A DNA stretch of 64,000 nt from Leptothrix sp. (in: b-proteobacteria) (lineage in GTDB: Bacteria > Pseudomonadota > Gammaproteobacteria > Burkholderiales > Burkholderiaceae_C), in contig PNKV01000017.1 in assembly GCA_013822685.1 (NCBI GenBank), forward strand, positions 38,516-102,515. Reading direction: 5' to 3'. This document shows, one piece after another, positions 8,875 to 17,385 of this stretch. Below the pieces are notes generated by a model. The model had not been told where the DNA came from. It did not search any database and was given only the letters and a program-made list of their open reading frames with translations. Position numbers and translations under genes: made by a program. Each line of letters starts with the position of its first letter. Within the stretch, counting starts at the first letter, position 1.

Positions 8875-9841
8875 ATGAAAGCCGTCGGCTACCACCAGAA
8901 CCTGCCCTTGTCCCACCCGGAAAGCCTGATCGATCTGGAGCTGCCCGAGCCCACACCCGGCCCGCGCGACCTGCTGGTGCAGGTGCACGCGATCTCGGTC
9001 AACCCGGTGGACCTGAAAGTGCGCGCCAGCACAGCGCCGGCCGCCGGCCAAGCCAAGGTGCTGGGCTGGGACGCGGCGGGCGTGGTGCTTGCGGTGGGCG
9101 AACAAGTCGGCCACTTCAAGCCTGGCGACCAGGTCTGGTACGCGGGCAGCATTGGCCGCGCCGGCAGCAATGCCGAACGCCAGCTGGTGGACGAGCGCAT
9201 CGTCAGCCACATGCCCACCAGCCTGGATTTTGCGCAGGCGGCCGCCCTGCCCCTGACCGCCATCACCGCCTGGGAGTTGCTGTTCGACCGGCTGGGCGTG
9301 CAGCGCGGTGGTGGGCAAGGCCAGCGCCTGCTGGTGGTGGGTGCCTCGGGTGGCGTGGGCTCCATCCTGGTCCAGCTGGCGCGGCAGTTCACGCAGTTGC
9401 AGGTGATCGGCACCGCCTCGCGGCCCGAAACGGTGGACTGGGTGCAGGCGCAGGGCGCGCATTGGCGTGCAAGGGGTGCACCTGGTGGCCAGCCTGACGC
9501 ACACCGACCGGCACTTTGAGGCGTTGGTCGAGACCCTGCTGCCCCAGGGCAAGCTGGCCCTGATCGACGACCCGGCCACGCCGATCGACGCGCGCCTGCT
9601 CAAGCGCAAGAGCCTGTCGCTGCACTGGGAAATGATGTTCGCCCGCTCGGTGTTCGAGACGCCAGACATGGCCGAGCAAGGCGCCTTGCTGGCGCAAGTG
9701 GCCCAAGGCATCGACCAAGGCGTGCTGCGCAGCACGGTGACGCGCGACTTCGGCACCGTGAACGCCGCCCACCTGGAAGAAGCCCACGCCTGGGTGGAAA
9801 GTGGCCGTGCCATCGGCAAAGGCGTGCTGAGCTGGCGTTAA
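8875..9841 (+). pseudogene. Zinc-type alcohol dehydrogenase-like/quinone oxidoreductase, interrupted by internal deletion and frameshift
   Basis: MDR-superfamily NAD(P)H oxidoreductase (ZADH type, usually about 335 residues). The first frame from ATG 8875 reads the GroES-like and Rossmann halves correctly (LLVVGASGGVGSILVQLA) through PETVDWVQAQGAH at about 9460, then goes out of frame and stops at 9519. The rest of the protein continues in another frame from about 9467 (VQGVHLVASLTHTDRHF) to 9841 and matches the family C-terminus (LIDDPAT, KRKSLSLHWEMMF, GKGVLSW). At the junction, roughly 15-20 residues expected after GAH in family members are missing. This fits a short non-multiple-of-3 deletion rather than a single-base error. 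Likely non-functional unless the assembly is wrong here. Confidence 0.82.
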
Positions 9842-9843
9842 CC

Positions 9844-9908
9844 TGTCGCAAAAGGCCCCCTCCATGTCGCGCAGGGGACTGGTCGCGACACGGGCGGGTG
9901 CCTACAGT
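9844..9908 (+). promoter_or_regulatory. Candidate AraC-type operator and promoter
   Basis: Two TGTCGC half-sites start at 9844 and 9865, exactly 21 bp apart (two helical turns), the spacing usual for direct repeats bound by AraC/XylS proteins. The second half-site is also one arm of a perfect inverted repeat, TGTCGCG (9865-9871) and CGCGACA (9884-9890). A TACAGT -10-like hexamer follows at 9903-9908, just before the araC-family start at 9915. This suggests autoregulation of the downstream operon. Pattern seen directly; function inferred. Confidence 0.45.
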
Positions 9909-9914
9909 CCAGGC

Positions 9915-10967
9915 ATGCTTGACACCACCCGTTCGGGTCCGCCCCCCGCCAGCGACATGCCTTTCGTCGCCGCCAATGCCTGGATCAAGGCGGCGATGCA
10001 CTGTCGCTTCAACATCGACCCGCTGTTCGCCGAGGCCGGCGTGGACCTGGGCGCCAGCCCCGTCCCCGTGGTGCGGCGGCAGGCGCTGACCCGGCTGATG
10101 CAACAGTGCGTGGCCCGCGCGGCACCGCATTACCACTTCCCCCTGGTGCTGGGCGAGTTGTTCGCTTTTGACCACCTGCCCGCGCTGGAAACCTTCCTGG
10201 CCACCAGTCCCACCTTGCGCCAGGCCCTGCCTGCGCTGCAGTGGGCCGGCATGACCATGCCGAACATGGCCTTGCGGGTGGACGAGGGCGAGGGCCAATC
10301 GGCCTTGCTGCTGGACGTCGACCTGCACGACAACGACCCTGGCGTGCGGGGCTACTTCGTTGAATCGGTGCTGGCCGGCATCAACAAGATCGTGCGCCTG
10401 GCGGTGGGCCACACCGACCTGATTCACCACATCGAGGTGCGCCACCAGCCCGATGCGCTGTTCATGTCGCAAGCCTTGACCCTGCCGGCCCCCATCCGCA
10501 CCCGGCAGGCGCGCGACGCCGCCGTGTTCGCCACGCGCCTGCTGGACATGCCCTTGCCTGGCGCCGCCCCCGGCCTGCACCAACGGGCGCAGGCGCTGCT
10601 GAACCAGCAGCTGCCCGTCACCGGCCAGGCCCTGGTCAGCCAGATCGAAGGCCACTTCAGGCAGAACCCGGCCCTGTTGTGCCAAGGGATTGAGCGCATG
10701 GCCGAGCGGCTGGAGCTGCATCCGCGCACACTGCAAAGGCGCCTGCGCGAAGAAGGGCAGGCCTACACCGACATCCAGGCGCAATGCCGCTTGAGCCTGG
10801 CCAAGGTGGCCCTGCAAGCGCCACGCTGCAACATTGAATCGCTCAGCAACGAGCTGGGCTTTGCCGACCGACACAGCTTCACCCGCGCCTTCCGGCGCTG
10901 GACCGGGCTGTCCCCCAGTGCCTTCCGCCAATCGCAAGGCACCGCAGAACAAGGAGACACACCATGA
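9915..10967 (+). CDS. AraC family transcriptional regulator (Arabinose_bd / OruR-like architecture)
   Basis: 350-residue regulator with an N-terminal ligand-binding region of the Arabinose_bd type (about 20-200) and a C-terminal AraC HTH pair (about 245-345: MAERLELHPRTLQRRLREEG, then ELGFADRHSFTRAFRRWTG). I chose ATG 9915; an ATG at 9864 would place the putative operator repeats inside the gene and has no ribosome-binding site. Its stop overlaps the start of the following hydrolase gene by 4 bp, so it heads a three-gene operon. Proteins of this architecture often sense fatty-acid-like or amino-acid-derived ligands, but no ligand can be deduced here. Confidence 0.92.
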   Translation: MLDTTRSGPPPASDMPFVAANAWIKAAMHCRFNIDPLFAEAGVDLGASPVPVVRRQALTRLMQQCVARAAPHYHFPLVLGELFAFDHLPALETFLATSPTLRQALPALQWAGMTMPNMALRVDEGEGQSALLLDVDLHDNDPGVRGYFVESVLAGINKIVRLAVGHTDLIHHIEVRHQPDALFMSQALTLPAPIRTRQARDAAVFATRLLDMPLPGAAPGLHQRAQALLNQQLPVTGQALVSQIEGHFRQNPALLCQGIERMAERLELHPRTLQRRLREEGQAYTDIQAQCRLSLAKVALQAPRCNIESLSNELGFADRHSFTRAFRRWTGLSPSAFRQSQGTAEQGDTP

Positions 10968-11833
10968 GCGAACACGCCACCATCGTCCCCCGTGAGAACC
11001 TGGACTTCGGCCTGGACGGCGACATCCCCAAATACTGGATGGACAACGACCCGTTCAAGACGCGCTTCTTTGACGCCATGTCCACGCTGTTCCCCATGGG
11101 CGAGAAGTTCTTCATCACCAGCGTGCGCGAGTTCAAGGACCAGATCACCTCGCCCAAATTGCAGCAGGAAGTGAAAGACTTCACCAGGCAAGAAGCGCAG
11201 CACAGCCTGGTGCACCGCCAGTACAACGAGCGCCTGAAGCGCCAAGGTGTGGAGATCGATTCGATCAATGAGCAGATCGAGACCCGCCTGTTTGTCGACG
11301 CGTTCAAGCTGACCACGCCCGTGCAGCGCCTGGCCGTGACCTCGGCGCTGGAACATTTGACCTCGATGATGTGCACCAGCTTTTTCGAGCGCCGCGAACT
11401 GCTGGACAAGAGCGACCCGCGTGTGCGGGCGCTGTACGCCTGGCACGCCATCGAAGAAGTCGAGCACAAGGCCGTGGCCTTTGACGTGCTCACACAGGTG
11501 GCCAAGGCGGGCTACTGGCAGCGCAACCTGGCCATGCTCACGGTGAGCTTCGGCTTCCCGCTGACGGTGTCCAAGATCATGAACCACATGTTCAAGGTTG
11601 ATGGCTTCAGCCGCTGGCAGCGCGTGCGGATGTGGGCCAAGGGCCTGTGGTGGTTCTACAAGCCCGGCGGTTTGTTCATCCCCACGCTGGGCTACTACCT
11701 GGCGTATTACAAGCCAGGCTTTCATCCCTGGAAGGTGAAGGAGATGCCCAGCTACGGCACCTGGCTGCAAACCTTTCAGCGCACGGGCGATCCGATCGCG
11801 GCGGGCAATGCGCTGCACGCGGCGGGGCAGTGA
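10964..11833 (+). CDS. Predicted metal-dependent hydrolase (PF10118-type)
   Basis: 289-residue cytoplasmic protein resembling the family annotated as predicted metal-dependent hydrolases (COG3687). A ferritin-like helical core with repeated acidic/histidine motifs is visible: DFTRQEAQHSLVHRQYNERL (about 69-88) and YAWHAIEEVEHKAVAFDVL (about 153-171), giving E-x-x-H pairs suited to a di-metal site. A hydrophobic stretch follows near 185-200. It overlaps the AraC gene by 4 bp. The real reaction of this family is not established; a non-haem di-iron role is possible from the motifs (inference). Confidence 0.85.
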   Translation: MSEHATIVPRENLDFGLDGDIPKYWMDNDPFKTRFFDAMSTLFPMGEKFFITSVREFKDQITSPKLQQEVKDFTRQEAQHSLVHRQYNERLKRQGVEIDSINEQIETRLFVDAFKLTTPVQRLAVTSALEHLTSMMCTSFFERRELLDKSDPRVRALYAWHAIEEVEHKAVAFDVLTQVAKAGYWQRNLAMLTVSFGFPLTVSKIMNHMFKVDGFSRWQRVRMWAKGLWWFYKPGGLFIPTLGYYLAYYKPGFHPWKVKEMPSYGTWLQTFQRTGDPIAAGNALHAAGQ

Positions 11834-11919
11834 AGAGGCAGCCAATCCGCATGGTTTTACTCAACCGTTCAAGCGGTTTCTGATGGATCATGGGCACCTC
11901 GTTGATCAGGGAGGTGAGC

Positions 11920-12924
11920 GTGGATGCATCCGCCAAATCAAACCAGCACGTGGCCATCCTTGGCCAGGGCCACCGTGTGCCTGAGCACATCCGAGGCAAC
12001 GATGACCCGATCTTCGACTGGCTCAAGGCGCACCAGCCCGCCGGTTCCGACCTGTTCAATGGCCTGAAATACCGGCGCGTGCTGGCCCACGCCGACGACG
12101 TGGTCGGCATCATGGTCGATTCATGCAAGATGGCCCTGGCGCAAGCCAAGGTGCCGCTGGATGAAGTGGATCTGTTGCTGGGCTCGGCCACCGTCAGCGC
12201 GTATTACGCGCCTAACGCACTGGCTGTTGTGCACCGTGAACTGGGCCTGTCGCGCCAGTGCCGCGTCTTCGCGCTCAACACCGACGAGAGCAATTTCATC
12301 GACGGCATGAAGCTGGCGCACGACATGGTGAGCTGCGGCACCGCGCGGCACGCCCTGGTGGCCTGCGGCAACAACTGGACGCACCACATGGACTACCACG
12401 AGCCCGTCTCGCTGGCGGCTTCTGACGGCGCTGGCGCGGCCGTGGTCGGCTGGACGGGCGACGCCACGCGCTTTCGTTTGATCGATTGGGACAACGACAC
12501 GCAGACGCAGTACTTCAGCGCCCTGCGCATGGCCCAGAGGCCCTCACCGCACCACCGCGATCTGTTCACCAAGCCCCTGATGAAGCTGGACGACCAGACC
12601 GGCGAGAACGCGGTCAAGACCTTTGGCTTTGAGGTGCCGGGCGTGGTGGTGAACCGCCTGTTGGCCAAGCATGGCCTCCGCGGCCAAGACATCACGCTGG
12701 TGGCGCACCAGACGTCCAAGGCCGTCTTCGATGCGTGGAACGCGGCCATCCAGCCGGCGCATTACCTCAACACGATCGAAGAGCTGGGCGACATGGTGGC
12801 CTCGTCGGTGCCGGTCAACTTTGCCCGGTGCCAGGACGAGATCACCACGCGGCATGTCGTGATGCTGGGCATCGGCATGGAGATGCATGCCGTGGCCCTG
12901 CTGTACCAACGTGATCTGGCTTGA
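11920..12924 (+). CDS. KAS III-like (3-oxoacyl-ACP synthase III family) protein lacking the catalytic Cys and Asn
   Basis: 334-residue thiolase-fold protein of the FabH family. I prefer the GTG at 11920, which has a near-perfect AGGGAGGTGAG site 5 bp upstream, over the ATG at 11890, which has none. The fold signatures are present (DLLLGSATVS, SDGAGAAVVGW, ITLVAHQTSK). The nucleophile position, normally Cys in N-x-A-C-S-G-F, reads NTDESNF here, so D122/E123 replace Cys. H263 is kept in AHQTSK. The catalytic Asn (usually G-N-T/S) is Asp (GDMVASSVP, D291). It probably does not run standard Claisen condensation. It is the third gene of the AraC operon and ends flush with a convergent gene. Confidence 0.85.
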   Translation: MDASAKSNQHVAILGQGHRVPEHIRGNDDPIFDWLKAHQPAGSDLFNGLKYRRVLAHADDVVGIMVDSCKMALAQAKVPLDEVDLLLGSATVSAYYAPNALAVVHRELGLSRQCRVFALNTDESNFIDGMKLAHDMVSCGTARHALVACGNNWTHHMDYHEPVSLAASDGAGAAVVGWTGDATRFRLIDWDNDTQTQYFSALRMAQRPSPHHRDLFTKPLMKLDDQTGENAVKTFGFEVPGVVVNRLLAKHGLRGQDITLVAHQTSKAVFDAWNAAIQPAHYLNTIEELGDMVASSVPVNFARCQDEITTRHVVMLGIGMEMHAVALLYQRDLA

Positions 12925-12933
12925 TCAAGCCAG
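12916..12933. repeat. Perfect 18-bp palindrome covering two convergent stop codons
   Basis: CTGGCTTGATCAAGCCAG is a perfect palindrome centred between the TGA of the KAS III-like gene (12922-12924) and the TGA of the opposing gene (12925-12927). Both genes end at adjacent bases. It may act as a short bidirectional terminator stem or a protein site, or simply reflect the shared codons. Confidence 0.6.
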
Positions 12934-13443
12934 CACACCGGCGATGGAACCCAGTGTGAAGCTCAGGTTGCGCACGCTGCCCTGGGCTTTTTGAACCATC
13001 AGGCCGTGGTCGTAGCTGGCGTTCAGCGTGGCTGGGGGCATGCCGCCGATGGGCAGGCCCTTGAGCTTGCGCTGGTAGGTGACCACGCCGGTGTCGGACA
13101 CGGTGATGGCCACGGTGACTTGGTCTTCCACTTTCTGGAAAGCGTCTTCGGGACGGGCGGGCATGTCGAAGATGGCAGGCGAGCCAGCGTCGTGGATGTT
13201 GCGCCAGACCTTGAGTTCACCGCTGAGCATCTTCTTGTCGGCAGACAGCTTCAGGCGGCCATTGGTGTAGGTCACCAGGTCGGACGAGCCATTGGCGGTG
13301 CCGGGCGGGTGCGAGTCGGCGAACTGCTCGACAAAGGTCACGTACACGGCGGGGTAGATGGGGAAATCTTTGCCAGGGTTCAAGGCGCCTTGCTTGGCGT
13401 AGTCGAACAGGGACTTGATGGAGGTGTCGTTGATGATGGTCAT
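12925..13443 (-). CDS. Hypothetical cytosolic protein
   Basis: 172-residue protein I do not recognise. It has no signal peptide or membrane segment; it is acidic-to-neutral and beta-rich in appearance, with repeated short strands (DLVTYTNGRLKLSADKKMLSG, VTVAITVSDTGVVTYQRKLKG). A clear AGGAA site precedes the ATG at 13443. The 3' end abuts the convergent KAS III-like gene with no spacer. Base composition matches the neighbours, so it is not obviously foreign. Function unknown. Confidence 0.75.
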   Translation of the reverse strand: MTIINDTSIKSLFDYAKQGALNPGKDFPIYPAVYVTFVEQFADSHPPGTANGSSDLVTYTNGRLKLSADKKMLSGELKVWRNIHDAGSPAIFDMPARPEDAFQKVEDQVTVAITVSDTGVVTYQRKLKGLPIGGMPPATLNASYDHGLMVQKAQGSVRNLSFTLGSIAGVLA

Positions 13444-13492
13444 GGTGTGTTCCTAAGTTTGTGATGAAGATGCTGTGACGGGAAGGTCCCGG

Positions 13493-13527
13493 TTTCATCG
13501 GAGCGGTTGTTTTGTGTTCCGATGAAA
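13493..13527. repeat. Perfect 10-bp inverted repeat in the divergent region upstream of the chemoreceptor
   Basis: TTTCATCGGA (13493-13502) and TCCGATGAAA (13518-13527) are exact inverted copies separated by 15 bp. They lie between the start of the hypothetical gene (13443) and the chemoreceptor gene (13689). Could be an operator or a hairpin in the leader of either transcript. Confidence 0.5.
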
Positions 13528-13633
13528 AGAAGTTTGCGCGGGGCTCGTTTCAGCAGCGTTTCACCTCATGCGCGCCTGTGTTGCAATTGTTGTGGCGACG
13601 CTGGCACGCATGCCTTCAGAAGCAGAACAGGTT

Positions 13634-13641
13634 GCCGATAA
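13634..13641 (+). promoter_or_regulatory. Sigma-28 (FliA)-like -10 element
   Basis: The octamer GCCGATAA matches the FliA -10 consensus exactly, 47 bp upstream of the chemoreceptor ATG. The -35 region at the canonical spacing (TTCAGAAG, 13615-13622) is a poor match. Chemoreceptor genes are classic FliA targets, which supports the call. Confidence 0.55.
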
Positions 13642-13688
13642 GCATGCTGGGGCGGGGGCCTCATCCATCTGGTTTCCAGGGAGTTCTC

Positions 13689-15224
13689 ATGCGATTTTCG
13701 GCCCGACTGACGATTTGCTTCATAGCGCCTGCCACCCTGTTCGTGGCGGCCACGACCGTGGGTGTTTTGGGGCTCGCACGCACACAGGCCGAGTTTGACC
13801 AGTACATGGCCACCGACCAGAAGCTCTCGGACGGGCTGTCCGAGATGTATGCGCAGGGGCTCCAGTCTGGTCAAGCCCTTCGCAACACGGTCCTTGACCC
13901 CAAGAACGCCCGAGCCTACGAAAATCTGAAGGCTGCTCAGGAAGCCTTCCGCAAGGCCTTCACTGAAACTGAGAAGGTGGCCAAGGGCACGCCGTTTGAG
14001 AAAGATCTCCCCCTCATTGCCAGCTTGCGGGATGCGCAGGAGACGGCGGTGAGCAAGGTCTCTGCCCTGGTGGCCAGCGACCCGCAAGCGGCTGTGAAGC
14101 TGCTGAACACCGAAGAAACGCCAGCGTGGCGAAAGCTGCGCGGCGAACTCATCAAGCAACGTAAAGCTGCAAGGCAGTTTGCCCACGAGGCCCATGCTGC
14201 GGCGCAGAGTCGCGGTAGGCAAGCCACCGCCATTGCTGGTTTCTTTGCATTCGTGGCGGCTGGCGTGGCGATTGCCTTGGGATGGTTCATGCAACGCAAT
14301 GTCCAGCGCGAACTGGGCGGCGAGCCAGCAGATGCGCGCGATGCACTGCGCCGGATCGCTGCGGGCGACCTCTCAGTTCCTGTCCCGCTGACACCCCATG
14401 CGGACAGTTTGATGGCCGAGCTTGCGCACATGCAGCAAGATCTGCAGAGGTTGGTCGGGCAAATTCGACAAGCCTCCGACAGCATCCAGGTGGCCAGTGC
14501 AGAAGTGGCCACTGGCAATGTGGATCTCAGCAGCCGAACAGAAGAGGCCGCCAGCAGTTTGCAGCAAACGGCCTCCTCCATGGAGCAACTCACGAGCACG
14601 GTGATGCAAAGCGCCTCATCCGCAGCGACTGCCACTCAACTGGCCTCGACGGCCAGCGATTTTGCCCAACGCGGCGGGCAGGTGGTGGCCAAGGTGGTGT
14701 CCACCATGAGCGACATCAATGCCAGCTCGAGGAAGGTGGTCGACATCATCGGCGTCATTGATGGCATCGCGTTCCAGACGAACATTTTGGCGCTCAATGC
14801 CGCGGTGGAAGCTGCGCGCGCCGGAGATGAGGGTCGCGGTTTTGCCGTCGTGGCAGGCGAAGTGCGCCAACTGGCACGCCGCTCCGCCGAAGCCGCCAAG
14901 GAGATCAAGAAGCTGATCGGCGACAGCGTCAACAGCGTGGAAAGCGGGGCTCAGCTGGTCGAAGATGCGGGCAAAACCATGTCAGAACTCATGGCCAGTG
15001 TGCAAGGGGTGAGCAGCTTGATCACTGAAATCAGCGCGGCTGCCAACGAGCAAAGTCTTGGGATTGGGCAGGTCAACGTCGCCGTGGGCCAGCTGGATCA
15101 AATGACGCAACAGAACGCGGCCTTGGTTGAAGAGTCGGCCGCGGCGGCTGAGAGCTTGAAAGACCAGGCAAATCGCCTTGGCGAGATGGCTTCGCGATTC
15201 AGGCTGGGCGCTGCCGCCGCTTAG
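13689..15224 (+). CDS. Methyl-accepting chemotaxis protein
   Basis: 511-residue transmembrane chemoreceptor. TM1 is at about residues 7-30, then a periplasmic helical bundle sensor (about 31-178), TM2 (about 180-200), HAMP (about 201-255) and a cytoplasmic signalling domain with the conserved tip ([22 protein letters not shown]). Near the end, [20 protein letters not shown] is a typical methylation helix. I chose ATG 13689, preceded by CCAGGGAG; the open frame extends upstream but with non-conserved sequence and through the promoter-like element. No che genes are nearby, so it is an orphan receptor feeding a distant pathway. No C-terminal CheR-binding pentapeptide is visible. Confidence 0.94.
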   Translation: MRFSARLTICFIAPATLFVAATTVGVLGLARTQAEFDQYMATDQKLSDGLSEMYAQGLQSGQALRNTVLDPKNARAYENLKAAQEAFRKAFTETEKVAKGTPFEKDLPLIASLRDAQETAVSKVSALVASDPQAAVKLLNTEETPAWRKLRGELIKQRKAARQFAHEAHAAAQSRGRQATAIAGFFAFVAAGVAIALGWFMQRNVQRELGGEPADARDALRRIAAGDLSVPVPLTPHADSLMAELAHMQQDLQRLVGQIRQASDSIQVASAEVATGNVDLSSRTEEAASSLQQTASSMEQLTSTVMQSASSAATATQLASTASDFAQRGGQVVAKVVSTMSDINASSRKVVDIIGVIDGIAFQTNILALNAAVEAARAGDEGRGFAVVAGEVRQLARRSAEAAKEIKKLIGDSVNSVESGAQLVEDAGKTMSELMASVQGVSSLITEISAAANEQSLGIGQVNVAVGQLDQMTQQNAALVEESAAAAESLKDQANRLGEMASRFRLGAAAA

Positions 15225-15264
15225 TTTCTGCGCGAATAAACGTTGCGGCGGTGGTGCGCATCCA

Positions 15265-17277
15265 CTAACTCATCAGGGCCGCCACCTTGGCCAGCAGATC
15301 GGCCTTGGAGAAAGGCTTGTCCAGGCTGTCGCTGCGTGAGTCACGCAGAAACTTCTGCGCATCCAGCGAGAGCGTGTCGCCCGTGACGAACAGCATGCGG
15401 CGCGACAGGCTGGGGTGCCTTTGCGAAAGCTCCCGCCACAGGGCCGAACCATCCATGTCGGGCATGCGCAGGTCGGACACCACGGCGTCAAAGCGGGCCA
15501 TGTCCAGCAACTCCAGCGCCACCGCGCCCGACTCGGCGGTGGCCACTTCGTAGCCCGCCCCTTCCAGCATGTCGCGCATCAAGGAGGTCAACTCGGGCTC
15601 GTCGTCGACCACCAGGATGCGGGCCAGCATGGGCTCGTCTTCCAGCTCGGCCAAGGGCGCGGGAATGGTGTCTTCGGCCGGCAGGGCGCACATGGGCAGC
15701 ACCAGGCGGAAGCTGGCGCCGCGCAGGCCGTCCAGGCTGCTGTCCACGTCCACCGATTCCAGCAGCAGGTCACCACCGTGTTCACGTGCCAGGGCCCGCG
15801 ACACGGCGAGGCCCATGCCGGTGCCCATGCCATCCGGCTTGGTCGTGAAGAAGGGCTCGAACACGCGGCCATGCAACTCGGGCTTCACGCCTTGCCCACT
15901 GTCGCGCACGCGCAGCCAGACACCCGGCTGGCCCGGCGCCGACGCCACCCCCGTCTGCACACTGACGCGGCGCGGGCCGTCCAGGCTGGCGAGTGCCTGC
16001 TGTGCATTGACCAGCAGGTTCAGGATCACCTGGCCGATCTGGTCGCCATCGGCCAGCACCTCGGGCAAGGTCGGGTCCAGCTGCAGTTGCAGCTCAATGC
16101 CATGGCTGCGGTAGCCGTAGTGCAGCATGTCGGTGGCCGCCTGGACCATCTCGTTCAGGCCCACGTTGTGGCGCTGTGAAGGCCGGCTGCGCGCCATGTT
16201 CAAGAAGGTGCGCACGATGCGGCCACAACGCTCGGCCGCCTCGCGGATGCGCTGCACATCGGCCTTCAGGTCAGGCGACTCGCATTTCTCTTCGAGCAGG
16301 CTGGCGCGGCCCATCACGATGGCCAGGGGGTTGTTCAGCTCGTGGGCCACGCCGGCCAGCAGGCTGCCCATGGCGGTGAGCTTCTCGCTTTGCCGCAAGG
16401 CTTCGCGCTGGCGTTCAATCTGCTCGGCGGCGTTGTGGCGCTCGGTCAGGTCCACCATCGAGGCCGTGTAAAAGATCGAGTCGTGCACGCTGGTGCGCCA
16501 CAGCACCATCTCAATCGGGAACTCGCTGCCGTCAGCGCGCAGGGCATGCATCTCCATGCGCTTGCCCAGGATGCGGGCTTCACCACCGCCGTCCATGCGC
16601 TGCATGCCGGCTTCGTGGGCCGCGCGAAAGCGTTCGGGCATCACGATCTCGCTGACCGGGCGGCCCAGCACATCGGCGCGCGTGCGGCCAAACATCGCCT
16701 CGGCCGACGGGTTGAACTCAACGATCAAGCCCTTGGCATCGGTCGAGATCAGGGCGGCCAGGGCGTGGTCCACGATGGCGGACTTGAGCGCCTCGCTGGC
16801 CTGCAGCTCCTGCAGCTTGTCGGCCAGCTCCAGCTCGCGCTGCTTGAGCTCGGTCAGGTCATGGCGGAACACGGCCACCGATTGCACGATGCCGCCCACC
16901 GGGGCGAAAGGCACCATGGATTCCTTCAGGAAGCGCCAGCCTTGGCCAGGGCCACCCAGCCATCCGCTCCAACGCAGGGTTTCGCCCGCGAACAGGCGCT
17001 CGCTCAAGCGCGCATAGCGCTCTTCGTACAAGGCGGGGCCCAGCACGGTCGACAAATGCTGGCCCACCACCTGGTCCCATGTGCGGCCCAGGCCATCCAG
17101 CATTTCCTGGTTGGCATATTGGTAGACATGGTCGCGGCCAAAGATGCCGACCTGCGTGGTGCTGTGGTCCAGCAAGGCGCCCAGCAGCGTGGGGTCGAGT
17201 GGAAAGGCGGGCGTCGTGCCCGCTCGCTCGGATGTGACCGACCACTTGAATTCGCCGTCTTGTTCCTCGTTGCTCAT
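15265..17277 (-). CDS. PAS-containing hybrid sensor histidine kinase
   Basis: 670-residue soluble hybrid kinase. Two PAS domains (about 35-145 and 165-285) are followed by HisKA with H312 in GVAHELNNPL, an ATPase domain (N-box near N420-N424, G1 DSGQG 461-463, G2 GTGMGLAVS 485-493), and a C-terminal receiver with the phospho-acceptor D602 (VVSDLRMPDMDG) and invariant Lys near the end (SLDKPFSKADLL). There is no membrane segment, so the signal is intracellular, possibly through PAS cofactors. Start at 17277 (MSNEEQDG); the frame is open further but overlaps the divergent regulator. It is transcribed divergently from an OmpR-type response regulator, its probable partner. Confidence 0.92.
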   Translation of the reverse strand: MSNEEQDGEFKWSVTSERAGTTPAFPLDPTLLGALLDHSTTQVGIFGRDHVYQYANQEMLDGLGRTWDQVVGQHLSTVLGPALYEERYARLSERLFAGETLRWSGWLGGPGQGWRFLKESMVPFAPVGGIVQSVAVFRHDLTELKQRELELADKLQELQASEALKSAIVDHALAALISTDAKGLIVEFNPSAEAMFGRTRADVLGRPVSEIVMPERFRAAHEAGMQRMDGGGEARILGKRMEMHALRADGSEFPIEMVLWRTSVHDSIFYTASMVDLTERHNAAEQIERQREALRQSEKLTAMGSLLAGVAHELNNPLAIVMGRASLLEEKCESPDLKADVQRIREAAERCGRIVRTFLNMARSRPSQRHNVGLNEMVQAATDMLHYGYRSHGIELQLQLDPTLPEVLADGDQIGQVILNLLVNAQQALASLDGPRRVSVQTGVASAPGQPGVWLRVRDSGQGVKPELHGRVFEPFFTTKPDGMGTGMGLAVSRALAREHGGDLLLESVDVDSSLDGLRGASFRLVLPMCALPAEDTIPAPLAELEDEPMLARILVVDDEPELTSLMRDMLEGAGYEVATAESGAVALELLDMARFDAVVSDLRMPDMDGSALWRELSQRHPSLSRRMLFVTGDTLSLDAQKFLRDSRSDSLDKPFSKADLLAKVAALMS

Positions 17278-17385
17278 GCCTGTCGCGCTCCCGGTGCATT
17301 GGCGGGCCATCCCTTGGCCAGTGCGGCATTGTGATGGATGGGCGATATCATCGCGGCCAGACAACAAAGCGGGAGACCTCAGGCC

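Noticed and set aside
8875..9519. Functional short alcohol dehydrogenase ending at 9519
   Set aside because: The C-terminal family sequence continues in another frame directly afterwards, so a truncated functional protein is unlikely.
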